Positions 22,329 to 30,650 of a stretch of DNA of 39,634 nucleotides are shown here, piece after piece. The position numbers were made by a program, and so were the translations under genes. The number at the start of each line of letters is the position of its first letter. Position 1 is the first letter of the stretch. Where the stretch lies: the NCBI RefSeq assembly GCF_010692325.1, contig NZ_JAAHHW010000015.1:59959-99592 (forward strand), given 5' to 3'. This DNA is from Moorena sp. SIO3I8. Lineage in GTDB: Bacteria; Cyanobacteriota; Cyanobacteriia; Cyanobacteriales; Coleofasciculaceae. The notes under the pieces were generated by a model, which worked only from the letters and a program-made list of their open reading frames with translations, ran no database searches and was not told the DNA's origin.

Positions 22329-24008
22329 ATGCTCACAACTGATGCGCCCAAGCCACCACGTTGGCAACAACCTAACTATTCCCCCCTGGCTCGCCAGATC
22401 GATATTTTTACTGCGGCAGCGCAGTTTATGGTTTATTTATGGTGGGACAAGGTATCGGCTAATAATTCCCCCAAGCAAAGAAATCGTCGAGCCCAGTGGT
22501 TAGTTAGAAAGCTCTTAGACTTAGGTCCAACATTCATCAAGATTGGGCAGGCACTATCCACACGCCCTGATTTACTTAGCTTAGAATATGTGAATGCCTT
22601 GGCGCAATTACAAGATCGGATCCCAGAATTTAGTGTAACCGATGCTATAAGTCTAATTGAATCAGAACTTGGTCACGACATTCATAGTTTGTATCGGGAT
22701 TTTGAGCATTTTCCTCTAGCCGCTGCCAGTTTGGGACAAGTTCATAAAGCCCGATTGCACACCGGGGAAGATGTAGTCGTTAAGGTTCAGCGTCCTGGCT
22801 TAGAAAAGCTATTTAACTTAGATTTTGAGATTATCCATCGATTGATTCGTTTTGTCAATCGATTTGTTCCGGGAACCAAAAAATATGATTTGGATTCCAT
22901 AATCCATGAGTTTTTTAACCTGCTCTATCAAGAAATTGACTACATCCATGAAGGGAAGAATGCTGAGAGTTTTCGTCACAATTTCAGCAATTCTCCTCGC
23001 ATTAGTGTCCCGAAAGTCTACTGGCGATATACAACTAAAAAAGTTTTGACTATCGAGTATATGCCGGGGATTAAAATTGATGACCGTCAGACCCTGGAAT
23101 CCCTCGGCATAAATCCTAAAGAAATTATTCAGCTGGGAATTTGTTGCTACCTCAAGCAGTTATTACAAGATGGCTTTTTTCAGTCTGACCCCCATCCTGG
23201 AAATATGGCAGTCTCTACAGAGGGCAGTCTGATTTTCTATGACTTTGGCACAATGCTGGAGGTCAAGTCCATGACTAAAGACCAAATGCTCCAGACTTTT
23301 TTTGCTGTACTGCGTAAGGACACTGATCAGGTAGTTAATAGTTTAACTTACATGGGGTTAATTGAACCCATGTCAGATCTCAAGCCAGTCAAGCGATTAG
23401 TTGCTTTTCTACTGGAAAAATTTACCGAAAAGCCCATAGAATTACAAGCTTTTGAGGAAATCAGTAGCGAACTTTACATAATGTTTGAGCAGCAACCTTT
23501 TCGCCTACCAGCACAACTGACATTTATTTTAAAGTCACTAACAACTCTTGATGGGATCGCTCGTGGCCTAGATCCCCAGTATAATTTGTTAGCTGCTACT
23601 GAGCCTTTTGTTAAAAGCCTGGCTGTTTTCCAAGGGCGGGGGAATATAGTGGGGGAACTAGCTAAACAAGCTAGGGATTTTGTGAAATATAACTTACGTA
23701 AGGCTAGCCCTACCGAACTAGCCATTCGACGCTTAGAAGAGCGGCTCGAGCTGGGAGAGTTACAATTACACGTGCGTTCTGTAGAAAGCGATCGCACTCT
23801 CAAGCAGATCACCCTTGCTCTAAAAAGCCTAATTTATGCTTGTTTAACTGGATTTACCCTGGTAGCTGGTACTATTTTCCTCTCAGGTCCTCATAGTGGA
23901 TGGGCGATAGCCGCCTTTGCCTTTTCCGGATTCTGGTTTTTGATTTTGCTACGTTCTCTGATTAACTTAGCAATTAGAGAAAGACTGGATAGATTAGCTA
24001 AAAGGTAG
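22329..24008 (+). CDS. AarF/ABC1/UbiB-type atypical kinase
   Basis: 559 residues with all ABC1/UbiB landmarks. These are the family-specific KxGQ segment FIKIGQALSTRPDLL (~residues 68-83), the alanine-rich loop AAASLGQVHKARL (~137-149), the lysine strand DVVVKVQRPG, QEIDYIHEGKNAE, the catalytic-loop equivalent SDPHPGN (~286-292) and DFG (~305). Two C-terminal membrane helices follow (SLIYACLTGFTLVAGTIFL and AFAFSGFWFLILL). UbiB-type proteins are ATPases needed for quinone or lipid metabolism; cyanobacteria and plastids carry several copies linked to plastoquinone/tocopherol metabolism. The exact paralogue role is unknown. It stands alone on this strand. Confidence 0.93.
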   Translation: MLTTDAPKPPRWQQPNYSPLARQIDIFTAAAQFMVYLWWDKVSANNSPKQRNRRAQWLVRKLLDLGPTFIKIGQALSTRPDLLSLEYVNALAQLQDRIPEFSVTDAISLIESELGHDIHSLYRDFEHFPLAAASLGQVHKARLHTGEDVVVKVQRPGLEKLFNLDFEIIHRLIRFVNRFVPGTKKYDLDSIIHEFFNLLYQEIDYIHEGKNAESFRHNFSNSPRISVPKVYWRYTTKKVLTIEYMPGIKIDDRQTLESLGINPKEIIQLGICCYLKQLLQDGFFQSDPHPGNMAVSTEGSLIFYDFGTMLEVKSMTKDQMLQTFFAVLRKDTDQVVNSLTYMGLIEPMSDLKPVKRLVAFLLEKFTEKPIELQAFEEISSELYIMFEQQPFRLPAQLTFILKSLTTLDGIARGLDPQYNLLAATEPFVKSLAVFQGRGNIVGELAKQARDFVKYNLRKASPTELAIRRLEERLELGELQLHVRSVESDRTLKQITLALKSLIYACLTGFTLVAGTIFLSGPHSGWAIAAFAFSGFWFLILLRSLINLAIRERLDRLAKR

Positions 24009-24077
24009 GCAATCTTATCTAAAATCGCCTACCTTAAGCTGTCGAATTTTTTCTGTTGTATTTTTTTCTTGTTTAGA

Positions 24078-24150
24078 TACCCCCAAGGGAATTCGAATCC
24101 CTGTCGCCTCCGTGAAAGGGAGGTGTCCTAGGCCTCTAGACGATGGGGGC
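24078..24150 (-). tRNA. trnE: tRNA-Glu (anticodon TTC)
   Basis: The 73-nt cloverleaf on the minus strand begins GCCCCCATCGTCTAGAGGCC. Anticodon stem-loop CCTCCCTTTCACGGAGG gives TTC, the T-arm is CAGGGATTCGAATTCCC, and the acceptor closes TGGGGGT with discriminator A (G1-U72 wobble). CCA is not encoded. In cyanobacteria this tRNA also feeds tetrapyrrole synthesis through glutamyl-tRNA reductase. Confidence 0.97.
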
Positions 24151-24231
24151 TTATTGATTTCACTTTTATAAGTGTAGCGGATATTTTGGTTTGTGTCAAG
24201 TGTTTGATCAGGAAAATTTTTTCCACTCCCG

Positions 24232-24780
24232 TTACTTGATACTATTTCGTAACTGTTCTAGGCGCTGCTGAGCCTTGGCATCCAAGGAATTGACTAAAAA
24301 ACGACCACTAGAGGATTTCTGTGGTCGGTATTTGCGGCGGGTTCGACGAGCTGTGAATTCAACATCGCTGAGCAACTGCTGGGAAGACATGCATTGAGCA
24401 CCATACCCCACAACCGTCAATTGCTCTGCCCGATCTGAGGTAGCGACGATCAGACGTTTAGTGGGTTTAACAAGATTGGTTCTATAGGAGGCGCAAAATT
24501 TTTCGATGTAAGTGTCTGCTGTCTCCCCGAAATCGGTGTAGTAAACCGATAAGTGATTAGTTATCACCTCACGACTGTTAGGGGTATTGAGTGAGTGAGC
24601 ATCAAAGACAATCTCAGTGTCATAGCCGACAAAGGCACTGTAATTGGCTAGGGTCTCAATTAACTCTTGGCGAGAACTCATGAGACCATCACGATCACGG
24701 GTATTTTTCAGGAAAGACCAAGAGCCAATGACGTTATAGCCATCAACTAGTAAAATAGCCAGCGGTGAAGAACAGGACAT
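24232..24780 (-). CDS. YacP-like NYN-domain endoribonuclease
   Basis: 182 residues. The NYN/PIN-like fold is shown by ILLVDGYNVIGSW near the N-terminus (first acidic residue), EIVFDAHSL in the middle and LIVATSDRAEQ later. A basic tail (ARRTRRKYRPQK) follows. B. subtilis YacP (Rae1) cleaves mRNA on the ribosome; a similar RNase role here is by family. The gene lies downstream of tRNA-Glu's 5' side on the same strand, with 81 bp between. Confidence 0.9.
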   Translation of the reverse strand: MSCSSPLAILLVDGYNVIGSWSFLKNTRDRDGLMSSRQELIETLANYSAFVGYDTEIVFDAHSLNTPNSREVITNHLSVYYTDFGETADTYIEKFCASYRTNLVKPTKRLIVATSDRAEQLTVVGYGAQCMSSQQLLSDVEFTARRTRRKYRPQKSSSGRFLVNSLDAKAQQRLEQLRNSIK

Positions 24781-25026
24781 TTTTCATGGTATTATACTGT
24801 TTACCGTCCGTATGGACTAAATATTAGCGCTAATTTTAACATTTCTTTATATTAGTATAAATTGCACTTGAGCAAAAGGCAAAAGGATTGAGCAAAAATG
24901 ACACTCAACATTTAACTATTAACATATAAAATATTATAGTCACAACTTTAAGTATTATAATTAACGCTTAGCAGTTAACAGTTAGCCGATTACAAACCCT
25001 AGGACTTTCGGGAAACTTCCCGAGAA

Positions 25027-25695
25027 TCAGTGATTATGACCTACCAGTCTTTGTTTCAGGCGTTCCGGTTCACCTTGGTCAATGACTCGACCCTGGTCTA
25101 ACAAAAATGCTCCATCACAATAATCCAGCTCATCCAAACGGTGGGTAACCCAAATAGCTGTCAATCCTCGACTTTTGACTAAATTTCGCACTTGTGACAC
25201 TAAATCCATTTGGGTATCTGGATCGAGTAGGGCAGTGGGTTCATCTAACAATAAAATCTGGCACTGTCTTGCGATCGCACCAGCGATCGCAATTCGCTGC
25301 TTCTGACCACCGCTGAGGGCATAGATCGGGCGTCGCTCTAGCTCTAGTAAATTCACCGCAGCTAGAGCTTCTTTTACCCGGGCTTGAACTTGAGCTAGGT
25401 CGAGCTTTTCGGCTACCAGTCCAAAGGCTACATCGGCACCTACGGTAGGCATGACTAGCTGATGATCAGGATTCTGGAAAACAAAACCTGGTGAACCGGC
25501 TAGGTAAATGTCACCGGATTGGGGGGACAATAAACCAGCCAGTAATCTAAGTAAGGTTGATTTACCACTGCCATTGGTTCCCAAGAGCATCCAAAATTCC
25601 CCCTTAGGGACTTCCAGGGAGCAAGATTGCAAAACTGTCCCCCCTTTAGGCCAGTTGAAGCCAACCTCTGTTACTTGAATTGCTGGTTGATTCAT
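25027..25695 (-). CDS. energy-coupling-factor-type ABC transporter ATPase
   Basis: ATP-binding subunit of about 222 residues, CbiO/EcfA-like. Walker A LLGTNGSGKSTLLRLLAG, Q-loop FVFQNPDHQLVMPTV (the NPDxQ form typical of ECF ATPases), signature LSGGQKQRIAIAGAI, Walker B ILLLDEPTALLD and the switch histidine in WVTHRLDE are all present. Start ATG 25695 is chosen because GGAG lies 12 nt upstream; ATG 25713 or 25734 would be longer, and 25734 would overlap the preceding gene. No membrane T-subunit or substrate-binding component is adjacent, so the substrate is unknown. Confidence 0.92.
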   Translation of the reverse strand: MNQPAIQVTEVGFNWPKGGTVLQSCSLEVPKGEFWMLLGTNGSGKSTLLRLLAGLLSPQSGDIYLAGSPGFVFQNPDHQLVMPTVGADVAFGLVAEKLDLAQVQARVKEALAAVNLLELERRPIYALSGGQKQRIAIAGAIARQCQILLLDEPTALLDPDTQMDLVSQVRNLVKSRGLTAIWVTHRLDELDYCDGAFLLDQGRVIDQGEPERLKQRLVGHNH

Positions 25696-25717
25696 TAATA
25701 TATCTTGCTCCATGAAT

Positions 25718-25948
25718 TTATTCAGCCATGGCAAAGAAGCCGGGAGTACGTCCTGAGCCTGTGGCTCCAGATTTTTGAGAAATAATTGCTACACTAATCT
25801 GATCGCTGAGAACGCCAATTTTCTTCTCTGGCTGGTGATCGCAGCTGAGTTCTAACAACTGAGGATGCCCAGAGCGCATGGCTGTCAAAATTTCCTGGTA
25901 GGTCGCTTGCGCCTCTTCTTCTGACTTACGTTGCACAGACAGTGGCAT
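25718..25948 (-). CDS. small conserved cyanobacterial protein
   Basis: 76 residues from ATG 25948 (an upstream ATG at 25984 would add 12). The N-terminus (LSVQRKSEEEAQATYQEILT) is helical, followed by HPQLLELSC, a beta-like SVAIISQKSGATGSGRTPGF and a hydrophobic end FFAMAE. I recall this shape from other cyanobacteria but have no function for it. It sits 22 bp upstream of the ECF ATPase gene on the same strand, so the two are probably co-transcribed. Confidence 0.65.
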   Translation of the reverse strand: MPLSVQRKSEEEAQATYQEILTAMRSGHPQLLELSCDHQPEKKIGVLSDQISVAIISQKSGATGSGRTPGFFAMAE

Positions 25949-26151
25949 GGGTGTATTCCTTAGAATCAAGTCAATGGTGAACATGGAGTATCAAGCTGTA
26001 GCGCGTTCTATTAATGTACTTCTTCTTATCTTAGACCCCAGCCCAAACCGGCGTAAGAGCGGTATCTTGGGTACAGTTATTACCTAATTTTTTTTTAGGG
26101 GGTAGCAAAATTAAGAATTATGACATATTATGATAGTTATATTAGACGAAG

Positions 26152-26194
26152 TTTACTTTTCTTTACTTAGACTGCCTTTAATAAAGAAAGTAAA
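26152..26194 (+). promoter_or_regulatory. inverted repeat in the psbD leader
   Basis: TTTACTTTTCTTTA (26152-26165) and TAAAGAAAGTAAA (26182-26194) are complementary apart from one extra T, with a 16-nt loop, ending 39 bp before the start codon. It could be an operator or a 5'-UTR hairpin. Confidence 0.5.
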
Positions 26195-26233
26195 TCGCCT
26201 TACCGTACTTATATATATCTGGAGATCCTTGCT

Positions 26234-27292
26234 ATGACAGTAGCAGTAGGACGCGCCCCCAGCACCAGAGGATGGTTTGACATCCTCGATGACTGGCTCA
26301 AGCGCGATCGCTTTGTATTCGTCGGCTGGTCCGGCATTCTATTGTTCCCCTGTGCCTACATGGCTTTGGGGGGCTGGTTGACTGGTACCACCTTTGTGAC
26401 TTCTTGGTACACCCATGGTTTAGCATCTTCCTACCTAGAAGGCTGCAACTTCCTGACCGTAGCAGTATCATCTCCTCCCAACAGTCTGGGACACTCCCTG
26501 CTGCTATTGTGGGGACCAGAAGCTCAAGGAGACTTGACCCGCTGGTTCCAACTAGGAGGGTTGTGGAGCTTTGTGGCATTCCACGGAGCGTTTGGTCTAA
26601 TTGGGTTCATGCTGCGGCAATTTGAAATTGCGCGTCTAGTAGGCATCAGACCCTACAACGCGATCGCATTCAGTGCGCCGATTGCAGTATTTGTCAGCGT
26701 GTTCCTGATGTACCCATTGGGACAGTCGAGCTGGTTCTTTGCTCCTAGCTTCGGAGTAGCAGGTATCTTCCGTTTCATCCTGTTCCTGCAAGGCTTCCAC
26801 AACTGGACACTGAATCCCTTCCATATGATGGGCGTAGCCGGGGTACTAGGTGGTGCTCTGCTGTGTGCCATTCATGGGGCAACGGTGGAAAATACCCTGT
26901 TCCAGGATGGGGACAAAGCAAACACCTTCCGGGCGTTCAACCCGACCCAAGCGGAAGAGACCTACTCAATGGTCACCGCTAACCGCTTCTGGTCTCAAAT
27001 CTTCGGGATTGCCTTCTCCAACAAGCGCTGGTTACACTTCTTCATGTTGTTTGTGCCAGTAACTGGCTTGTGGATGAGTGCAGTGGGAATTGTAGGTTTA
27101 GCATTAAACCTGCGAGCCTATGACTTCGTGTCCCAGGAAATCCGGGCAGCAGAAGACCCAGAGTTTGAAACCTTCTACACCAAGAACATTTTGCTGAACG
27201 AGGGTCTACGGGCTTGGATGGCTCCGGCAGACCAACCTCACCAAAACTTTGAGTTCCCTGAGGAAGTACTGCCTCGCGGTAACGCTCTGTAA
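26234..27292 (+). CDS. psbD: photosystem II D2 protein
   Basis: D2 forms the photosystem II reaction centre with D1 in the thylakoid membrane. 352 residues and complete, from [20 protein letters not shown] to LPRGNAL. Functional residues are in place: the redox tyrosine in FLMYPLGQ, the P680 histidine in [10 protein letters not shown], the quinone/iron histidine in [13 protein letters not shown], and the late iron-site region [17 protein letters not shown] lies 10 nt before the ATG. In cyanobacteria one psbD copy overlaps psbC; here no psbC follows, so this is the stand-alone second copy (psbD2-like), which in Synechococcus is light-stress induced. Induction here is inferred. Confidence 0.98.
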   Translation: MTVAVGRAPSTRGWFDILDDWLKRDRFVFVGWSGILLFPCAYMALGGWLTGTTFVTSWYTHGLASSYLEGCNFLTVAVSSPPNSLGHSLLLLWGPEAQGDLTRWFQLGGLWSFVAFHGAFGLIGFMLRQFEIARLVGIRPYNAIAFSAPIAVFVSVFLMYPLGQSSWFFAPSFGVAGIFRFILFLQGFHNWTLNPFHMMGVAGVLGGALLCAIHGATVENTLFQDGDKANTFRAFNPTQAEETYSMVTANRFWSQIFGIAFSNKRWLHFFMLFVPVTGLWMSAVGIVGLALNLRAYDFVSQEIRAAEDPEFETFYTKNILLNEGLRAWMAPADQPHQNFEFPEEVLPRGNAL

Positions 27293-27336
27293 CACTCCAA
27301 GGCGGAACCAGAATTAAGGTTAGCTGTTGGATTTTC

Positions 27337-27366
27337 TCAAAGCCCCACCAGGAGGTGGGGCTTTGA
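27337..27366. terminator. perfect 13-bp hairpin after psbD
   Basis: TCAAAGCCCCACC and GGTGGGGCTTTGA flank an AGGA loop, 45 bp after the stop. The stem is strong but no U-run follows, so it may act as a 3' stabiliser as well as a terminator. Confidence 0.75.
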
Positions 27367-27534
27367 GCAGTTCTAGAAAAAGAAAACTGGAACGCTCTGA
27401 GCAATATTAGGCGAATTTATCATGATCCTAGTTTGCAGAGGTTGCAATTTGATCGATAGTCTGTTAACTTAAGGAAAGGTGATAATCCTGGAAAGGTAAA
27501 AAAAACCGCTTAGGGATTAAAGGAGGTGATGCCC

Positions 27535-27606
27535 ATGGAAGATAGTAGTAAAATCATGGGTCATCTGGTTGGAGTTAGCCGGCTGTGCGCCGGGGCTGTT
27601 CTCTAG
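27535..27606 (+). CDS. 23-residue leader-type small ORF
   Basis: ATG 27535 to TAG 27604-27606 encodes MEDSSKIMGHLVGVSRLCAGAVL. It is preceded at 27519-27530 by AAAGGAGGTGAT, a 12-nt perfect complement to the usual 16S rRNA 3' end, with the AGGAGG core 8 nt before the ATG. That is far stronger than any other ribosome site in the window and argues that it is translated. Its last third overlaps the first hairpin of a structured RNA ahead of the pterin dehydratase gene. No known peptide family was recognised. Confidence 0.5.
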   Translation: MEDSSKIMGHLVGVSRLCAGAVL

Positions 27607-27770
27607 GAGTTAGCTGGATTCTCTACGGAGAATCTATATGACTGCTTAGGCAGGGCTACCTAAGAGTTCCTCTCGGCAGCCTGGTTTCAATCAGAAGACC
27701 CGCTAGACCGCTCTCACACCAGGTGTTATGGATTAACCAAAACACTAGCCGTGAGAGCGGATAGTTTTTT
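27576..27770 (+). ncRNA. structured leader or sRNA ahead of pterin dehydratase
   Basis: Consecutive stems are visible. These are an AGCC/GGCT-based hairpin (27576-27597), GATTCTC/GAGAATC closed by the very stable cUACGg tetraloop (27617-27634), CTTAGG/CCTAAG (27645-27664) and the terminator stem 27708-27760. GGAGTTAGC occurs twice (27571, 27607). The arrangement fits an attenuator, a riboswitch or an independent sRNA. It does not match the tmRNA, 6S, RNase P, SRP or cobalamin elements that I know. Confidence 0.55.
27708..27770 (+). terminator. intrinsic terminator 35 bp before pterin dehydratase start
   Basis: CCGCTCTCAC (27708-27717) pairs perfectly with GTGAGAGCGG (27751-27760). An inner GTGTT/AACAC extension and a T6 tract (27765-27770) complete it. 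Confidence 0.8.
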
Positions 27771-27804
27771 GTATGGGATTGTTTAAGGAGTGCATCTAAG
27801 AATC

Positions 27805-28086
27805 ATGGCTCAACTACTCAGTGATGCAGAAATTAAAGCCAAGGCGAGTCAGCTAGAAGACTGGAGTGTGGAAGGGAAAACCCTGCGTAGTAATAAGACA
27901 TTCAAGGGTTTTGTAGAAGCGATCGCGTTTGTGAATAAACTTGTTGACCCATCTGAAGCTGCAGAACACCATCCTGACCTAGAGATTTCCTACAATAAGG
28001 TAACGATTACTTTAACCACTCATGATAGTGGTGGCTTAACCTCGAAAGATTTTGACCTAGCGCAAGTTATTTCAGAGCTGGGTTAA
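27805..28086 (+). CDS. 4a-hydroxytetrahydrobiopterin dehydratase (PCD/DCoH)
   Basis: 93 residues from ATG 27805. The active-site signature AAEHHPDLEISYNKV is present, followed by VTITLTTHDSGGLTSKDFDLA. The enzyme dehydrates pterin-4a-carbinolamine, and related proteins are thought to help folate or molybdopterin metabolism in bacteria lacking aromatic hydroxylases. A GTG at 27790 overlaps the AAGGAG sequence and is therefore rejected as the start. The gene is separated from psbD by the structured leader and terminator, which probably set its expression. Confidence 0.93.
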   Translation: MAQLLSDAEIKAKASQLEDWSVEGKTLRSNKTFKGFVEAIAFVNKLVDPSEAAEHHPDLEISYNKVTITLTTHDSGGLTSKDFDLAQVISELG

Positions 28087-28568
28087 TATGCTTTAAATAA
28101 CTCTAAATAAGTGACAATCGCCTTAGCAATAGACCCCAAGCCAGAAGAAGTTCATCCACTGGCAAAAGAAAAAAAGTTTGTATAGCACTTTGTCGATAAA
28201 GGCTATAGTATAAGAATTGTTCCTCTAATAAATTGTTCCTGTAATAGGTTAATAGGTTTTATCGCAATAGCGCTGATTCTTAGATAAAACCAAATACCGG
28301 TTTAGGCTGTGGAAAATCGGCTAGCTGGAAATTAACAACGCCAACAAGAAAAAAGTAACGATCCAGCTAGGAATTTGTATAGTCAAGGTCGGTCGGGAAG
28401 TTTTGAACCTTCCCAAACGGGATGATGTATTCAATAACCGTGAAGATATCATACCGTAAGCATTACGAGATGTGGCTAATGCCCTCGGTTGTAACATCAG
28501 CTTAGTATCCTCCGTGATTAATCCGGAGGAGAGTTCAATAATTTTAAAGGTGTGAGGATTAAGAGAAG
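28087..28568. other. 482-bp gap, possible decayed coding DNA
   Basis: No intact gene. At about 28340-28500 the + strand reads in one frame KKKVTIQLGICIVKVG, REVLNLPKRDDVFNNRED, then a stop (TAA), then ALRDVANALGCNISLVSSV. This looks like a small protein broken by one stop codon, but the family is not recognised. Confidence 0.3.
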
Positions 28569-30506
28569 ATGTCTAAACTACTGTTGAAGTCCCTACTGAT
28601 AAGTCCTGCTGTAGTGGGTGCTGCTCTCGCCCTTGGTACCAATGAGGTACAGGCAGCCAACAAGGCCAACTCGTTAACAGTTGAGAGTCAAGTTACTACG
28701 GAAGCTGCCCCACTTCAAGCTGTCCCAGTAAAGACAATTGCGATCGCTCTTCAGAGCGCGCCAAAGGCGAACGCGGCGGCCCCCACTGCCCCAGAAGTAA
28801 AGGATACGCCAGTTTTTTCCACGGAGATGGGCTCCAGCTTGGGTGAGGGAACATCATTAACTTTAAAGGCCGATACCCTAGTTCCTAAGGTAGACGTACC
28901 GGAGGCAGAAACAAAAATAGCCCAAGCCGTACCCTCAGCCTCAGATAACAGCCAGCTGTTAAATCAAATTCAACGCTACGGTAAAGAAGGTAGTAACAGC
29001 CAAGATCAGGTAACTAGTGTTTCCCAACTGCGGGATGTTTCCCCTGGAGACTGGGCTTATGAAGCTCTGCGTAGTCTGGTAGAGCGCTACGGTTGTATCG
29101 CTGGTTACCCAAACCGCACCTTCCGTGGTAACCGTGCTACTACCCGTTACGAATTTGCGGCTGGCTTGAACGCTTGTTTAAACCAGATTGAGCGTTTAAT
29201 TGCTGCTAGTACCGCTGACTTTATTACCCGTGAAGACTTAGAAACGCTGCAACGGCTGATTCAAGAGTTTGAGGCAGAACTGGCTACCCTCGGAGCACGG
29301 GTCGATAACCTGGAAGGTCGAGTCGCATTCCTCGAGGATCACCAATTCTCTACTACTACCAAACTGGAAGGGGAAGTCATATTCGCCCTGACCAATAACT
29401 TTGGTGATTTTGGGGAAGATGACAATAACCAAGTTGTATTTGGTGACAGGGTTCGTTTAGTTCTCGACACCAGCTTCACTGGTGAAGACAGTTTGGTAAC
29501 TCGTCTGAGTGCTGGTAACCTGAATGCCTTTACAGAGGGGGGTGACATTGCCCCAGAACTCACCCAGACCTTTAACACTGAGATTGATGGTACTGGTGAC
29601 GGGAACGATATAGGGGTTGACTGGTTAGCCTATTACGGTGACATTCCTATTGGTCCGTTTGGTCGAGTATCAACTTACATTGCTGCCTTTGGTGGTCGGC
29701 ATGATGATTACGTTCCTACACTCAATCCCTATTTCCAAGACTTCGATGGTGGTAGTGGCTCTCTATCCACATTTTCTCAACAAAACCCCATCTATCGGAT
29801 TGGTGGTGGTGCTGGTTTAGGGGTTAGCTTCCAACTTGGTTTACTAGAGAGCGTGATTGGACCAAGTACTGTCACACTGGGTTACCTAGCTGGGAATGCG
29901 TCAGATCCTGATGAAGGGTCAGGTCTGTTCAATGGTGATTATTCTGCCTTGGGTCAGTTGAACTTCAACGTCAATGACCGGATTGGTGTCGGCTTTACTT
30001 ACGTCCATGGTTTCCATAAAGAGGACAGTGCCATATTCAGCAAAGGCGCGGGAACAGATGGTATCGTAGGTACCCGTGCTGCCAACTTAAATCAAGACGC
30101 ACTTCTTGCTAGTCGTATAGCTGATTCAGCTGACAAGGTAACCAACTCCTACGGAGCAGAATTAGCGTTTCGCCTCACCGACAAGATTTCCTTTAGTGGA
30201 TTTTTCAACTACACCGATGTGATTGTGATTGGTGAAGGAGATGGTGAAATTTGGAGTTACGGCGGTGGTTTAGCCTTCCCCGATTTTGGGAAAGAAGGTA
30301 GTGTGTTAGGTTTCTTTGGTGGTGCAGTGCCCTATTCGGATTTGAATGAGATTGATACCCCCATTCACATCGAAGGCTTCTACAAGTATCAGCTATCCGA
30401 TAATATCTCTATCACTCCTGGTGTGATCTGGGTGATTAATCCAGAGCAGAGTGATGATAATGATGATGCTGTGATTGGTACCATCAGAACCACATTCACG
30501 TTCTAG
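28569..30506 (+). CDS. iron uptake porin (SLH + OprB-type beta-barrel)
   Basis: 645 residues. The signal peptide is MSKLLLKSLLISPAVVGAAL with cleavage near VQA-AN. A long variable linker is followed by an SLH domain (SQLRDVSPGDWAYEALRSL ... YPNRTFRGNRATTRYEFA), a coiled coil (LIQEFEAELATLGARVDNLE) and a beta-barrel from FSTTTKLEGEV to the terminal TIRTTFTF. It is the same design as the porin at 7394, with which it shares the VERYGC and ISITPG stretches. Residues 58-69 of the linker (IALQSAPKANA) are encoded by a palindromic element that also occurs in three other genes. A clear terminator follows the gene. Solute preference is unknown. Confidence 0.94.
   Translation: MSKLLLKSLLISPAVVGAALALGTNEVQAANKANSLTVESQVTTEAAPLQAVPVKTIAIALQSAPKANAAAPTAPEVKDTPVFSTEMGSSLGEGTSLTLKADTLVPKVDVPEAETKIAQAVPSASDNSQLLNQIQRYGKEGSNSQDQVTSVSQLRDVSPGDWAYEALRSLVERYGCIAGYPNRTFRGNRATTRYEFAAGLNACLNQIERLIAASTADFITREDLETLQRLIQEFEAELATLGARVDNLEGRVAFLEDHQFSTTTKLEGEVIFALTNNFGDFGEDDNNQVVFGDRVRLVLDTSFTGEDSLVTRLSAGNLNAFTEGGDIAPELTQTFNTEIDGTGDGNDIGVDWLAYYGDIPIGPFGRVSTYIAAFGGRHDDYVPTLNPYFQDFDGGSGSLSTFSQQNPIYRIGGGAGLGVSFQLGLLESVIGPSTVTLGYLAGNASDPDEGSGLFNGDYSALGQLNFNVNDRIGVGFTYVHGFHKEDSAIFSKGAGTDGIVGTRAANLNQDALLASRIADSADKVTNSYGAELAFRLTDKISFSGFFNYTDVIVIGEGDGEIWSYGGGLAFPDFGKEGSVLGFFGGAVPYSDLNEIDTPIHIEGFYKYQLSDNISITPGVIWVINPEQSDDNDDAVIGTIRTTFTF
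28740..28774 (+). repeat. in-frame palindromic element inside porin gene
   Basis: 35 nt: GCGATCGCTCTTCAGAGC followed by GCGCCAAAGGCGAACGC. It is read as IALQSAPKANA in the flexible linker after the signal peptide. Confidence 0.9.
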
Positions 30507-30552
30507 AGACCCTGGCTAATTACCCAAGGACTATCGAGCATTAGTTAGGTTT

Positions 30553-30580
30553 CCCTGCCCCTAGGCGGGGATTTTTGTTT
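30553..30580 (+). terminator. intrinsic terminator of second porin
   Basis: CCCTGCC (30553-30559) pairs with GGCGGGG (30564-30570, one G-U pair) over a CCTA loop. ATTTTTG follows. Confidence 0.85.
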
Positions 30581-30650
30581 GAAGGGGTGAAAGTGTCAAA
30601 AAATACTAGGATGATGGAGAACAACTAATAACTCAGAATTTCCAACAGTT

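Noticed and set aside
27042-27404. 120-codon minus-strand frame opposite psbD
   Set aside because: It is a shadow of a highly conserved photosystem gene with no independent signal.
27500-27770. tmRNA, 6S RNA or cobalamin riboswitch
   Set aside because: None of their signature sequences (tag ORF with tRNA-like ends, long bubble hairpin, B12 box) is present; kept as an unassigned structured RNA.
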